From Hyphomicrobiales bacterium (GTDB lineage Bacteria > Pseudomonadota > Alphaproteobacteria > Rhizobiales > Rhizobiaceae), in NCBI GenBank assembly GCA_900468065.1, contig UBTA01000089.1:1-54361 (forward strand): 54,361 nt of DNA. Direction: 5' to 3'. Numbering within the stretch: the first letter of the stretch is position 1; each line of letters begins with the position of its first letter. Of the stretch, positions 53,933 to 54,361 are shown one piece after another. The notes beneath the pieces were generated by a model. It was not told where the DNA came from. It saw only the letters and a program-made list of their open reading frames with translations, and made no database searches. A program made the position numbers and the translations under genes.

Positions 53933-54361
53933 GCTCCTCGTAGAGCGTCTAAACCTTCTGCAAGCCAAGGCCGCAAGCGAGACGCGCCGTTTGATCGATG
54001 AGATGGACGGTGCAGCAACCTGCACTCAGCTGCAGGCCTTGCCGCGAGTGGAGAACGTCAACCGCAATGCACCTGCCGAAGACGAACAAATGCCTGCTGC
54101 CGATTTGAATACGGATGCTGCCGGGGTGCAGACATCGGCTGAAGCTTCCGAAACGCCGGGGGAAGGCCTTCAATCACGTGGCGGCGTCGATAGCCCATCT
54201 GCGGTGACTTTCAGTGCGGCAGATGCAGGCCGCCTTGAACGATTTCGCAATCTTGTCGCGTACGTCCGGGACTGGACGCAAACGGGCCGCTCCGAACAAA
54301 AGCCGCCGGAAGGCGACTGGCGGGTCTGGCTTTTGATGGGTGGGCGCGGGTCAGGCAAGAC
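53919..54361 (+). CDS. Large terminase-like ATPase, N-terminal part (cut by window)
   Basis: A frame open to the right edge ends in WRVWLLMGGRGSGKT, the Walker A motif of GTA/phage large terminases (usually LLMGGRGAGKT). Before it are about 130 residues, with ERFRNLVAYVRDWTQTGRSE and PPEGDWR, and upstream of that a polar, weakly conserved stretch. Large terminases use ATP to pack DNA into heads. The start is unclear: ATG at 53919 overlaps the upstream gene by 14 bp; an in-frame ATG at 53802 overlaps it by 131 bp. The usual short N-terminus is replaced here by a long extension. The rest lies outside the window. Confidence 0.82.
   Translation, partial: MRKHRLLVERLNLLQAKAASETRRLIDEMDGAATCTQLQALPRVENVNRNAPAEDEQMPAADLNTDAAGVQTSAEASETPGEGLQSRGGVDSPSAVTFSAADAGRLERFRNLVAYVRDWTQTGRSEQKPPEGDWRVWLLMGGRGSGK

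Overview
The window looks like chromosomal DNA of a GC-rich alphaproteobacterium, most likely a Rhizobiaceae member (Rhizobium, Agrobacterium, Neorhizobium or Allorhizobium type). The basis is a MucR/Ros regulator, a Pha/Mrp seven-gene cation antiporter operon, an AztD zinc chaperone, DUF2336, DUF6456, DUF5330 and DUF1491 family proteins, and palindromic intergenic repeats of rhizobial type. No rRNA, tRNA, CRISPR array or complete insertion sequence was seen.

Layout. 1-3.8 kb: the start of selO (cut by the left edge), a DUF1127 protein, a homocysteine S-methyltransferase facing a TetR regulator, and a DUF1697 protein. 3.9-4.5 kb: a ParD/ParE-type toxin-antitoxin pair whose toxin is frameshifted. 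4.5-9.9 kb: oligopeptidase B, a membrane chemoreceptor, and a DUF4242-adenylate cyclase fusion. 9.9-11.7 kb: a two-gene polysaccharide operon (GT2 glycosyltransferase, sugar-phosphate transferase). 12-16.1 kb: an ArsR regulator, aztD behind tandem Zur-like boxes, and a large surface protein joining an inverse-autotransporter-like barrel to a beta-helix. 16.3-22.3 kb: a VOC dioxygenase-like protein with a possible Tat leader, a universal stress protein, a Tat-exported arylsulfatase, and a LysR / cupin / aldo-keto reductase divergon. 22.4-25.9 kb: Hly-III protein, a DUF4118-GAF protein without a kinase, an AAA ATPase, a secreted protein and MsrB.

26.1-32.1 kb: mnhABCDEFG in one tightly overlapping operon (sodium or potassium/proton antiport). 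32.1-36.7 kb: mucR with a long leader, a DnaA domain IV-like protein overlapping a DUF6456 protein, sufE, a membrane protein ending inside a 258-bp mosaic palindromic element, and a DUF5330 protein. 37.3-42.9 kb: a PleC/DivJ-like histidine kinase overlapping a peptidoglycan-binding protein, a soluble chemoreceptor, a DUF1491 and a DUF2336 protein. 43-49 kb: an SH3-domain protein with an Arg/Asp tail, a YqjD-like protein, a DUF1254/DUF1214 pair, and two adjacent peptidoglycan hydrolases without signal peptides (GH19 and amidase). 49.1-53 kb: a class A penicillin-binding protein, YcgN-type protein, LysE exporter and MmcQ/YjbR protein.

53.3 kb to the right edge: a coiled-coil protein (candidate small terminase) overlapping the start of a large-terminase-like ATPase whose Walker A motif lies at the last bases. 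This is probably the head of a gene transfer agent or prophage packaging cluster that continues outside. No clearly new multi-gene system could be proven. The strongest leads are the barrel/beta-helix surface protein, the dual-start VOC protein, the packaging module at the edge, the leaderless hydrolase pair and the 258-bp mosaic element.
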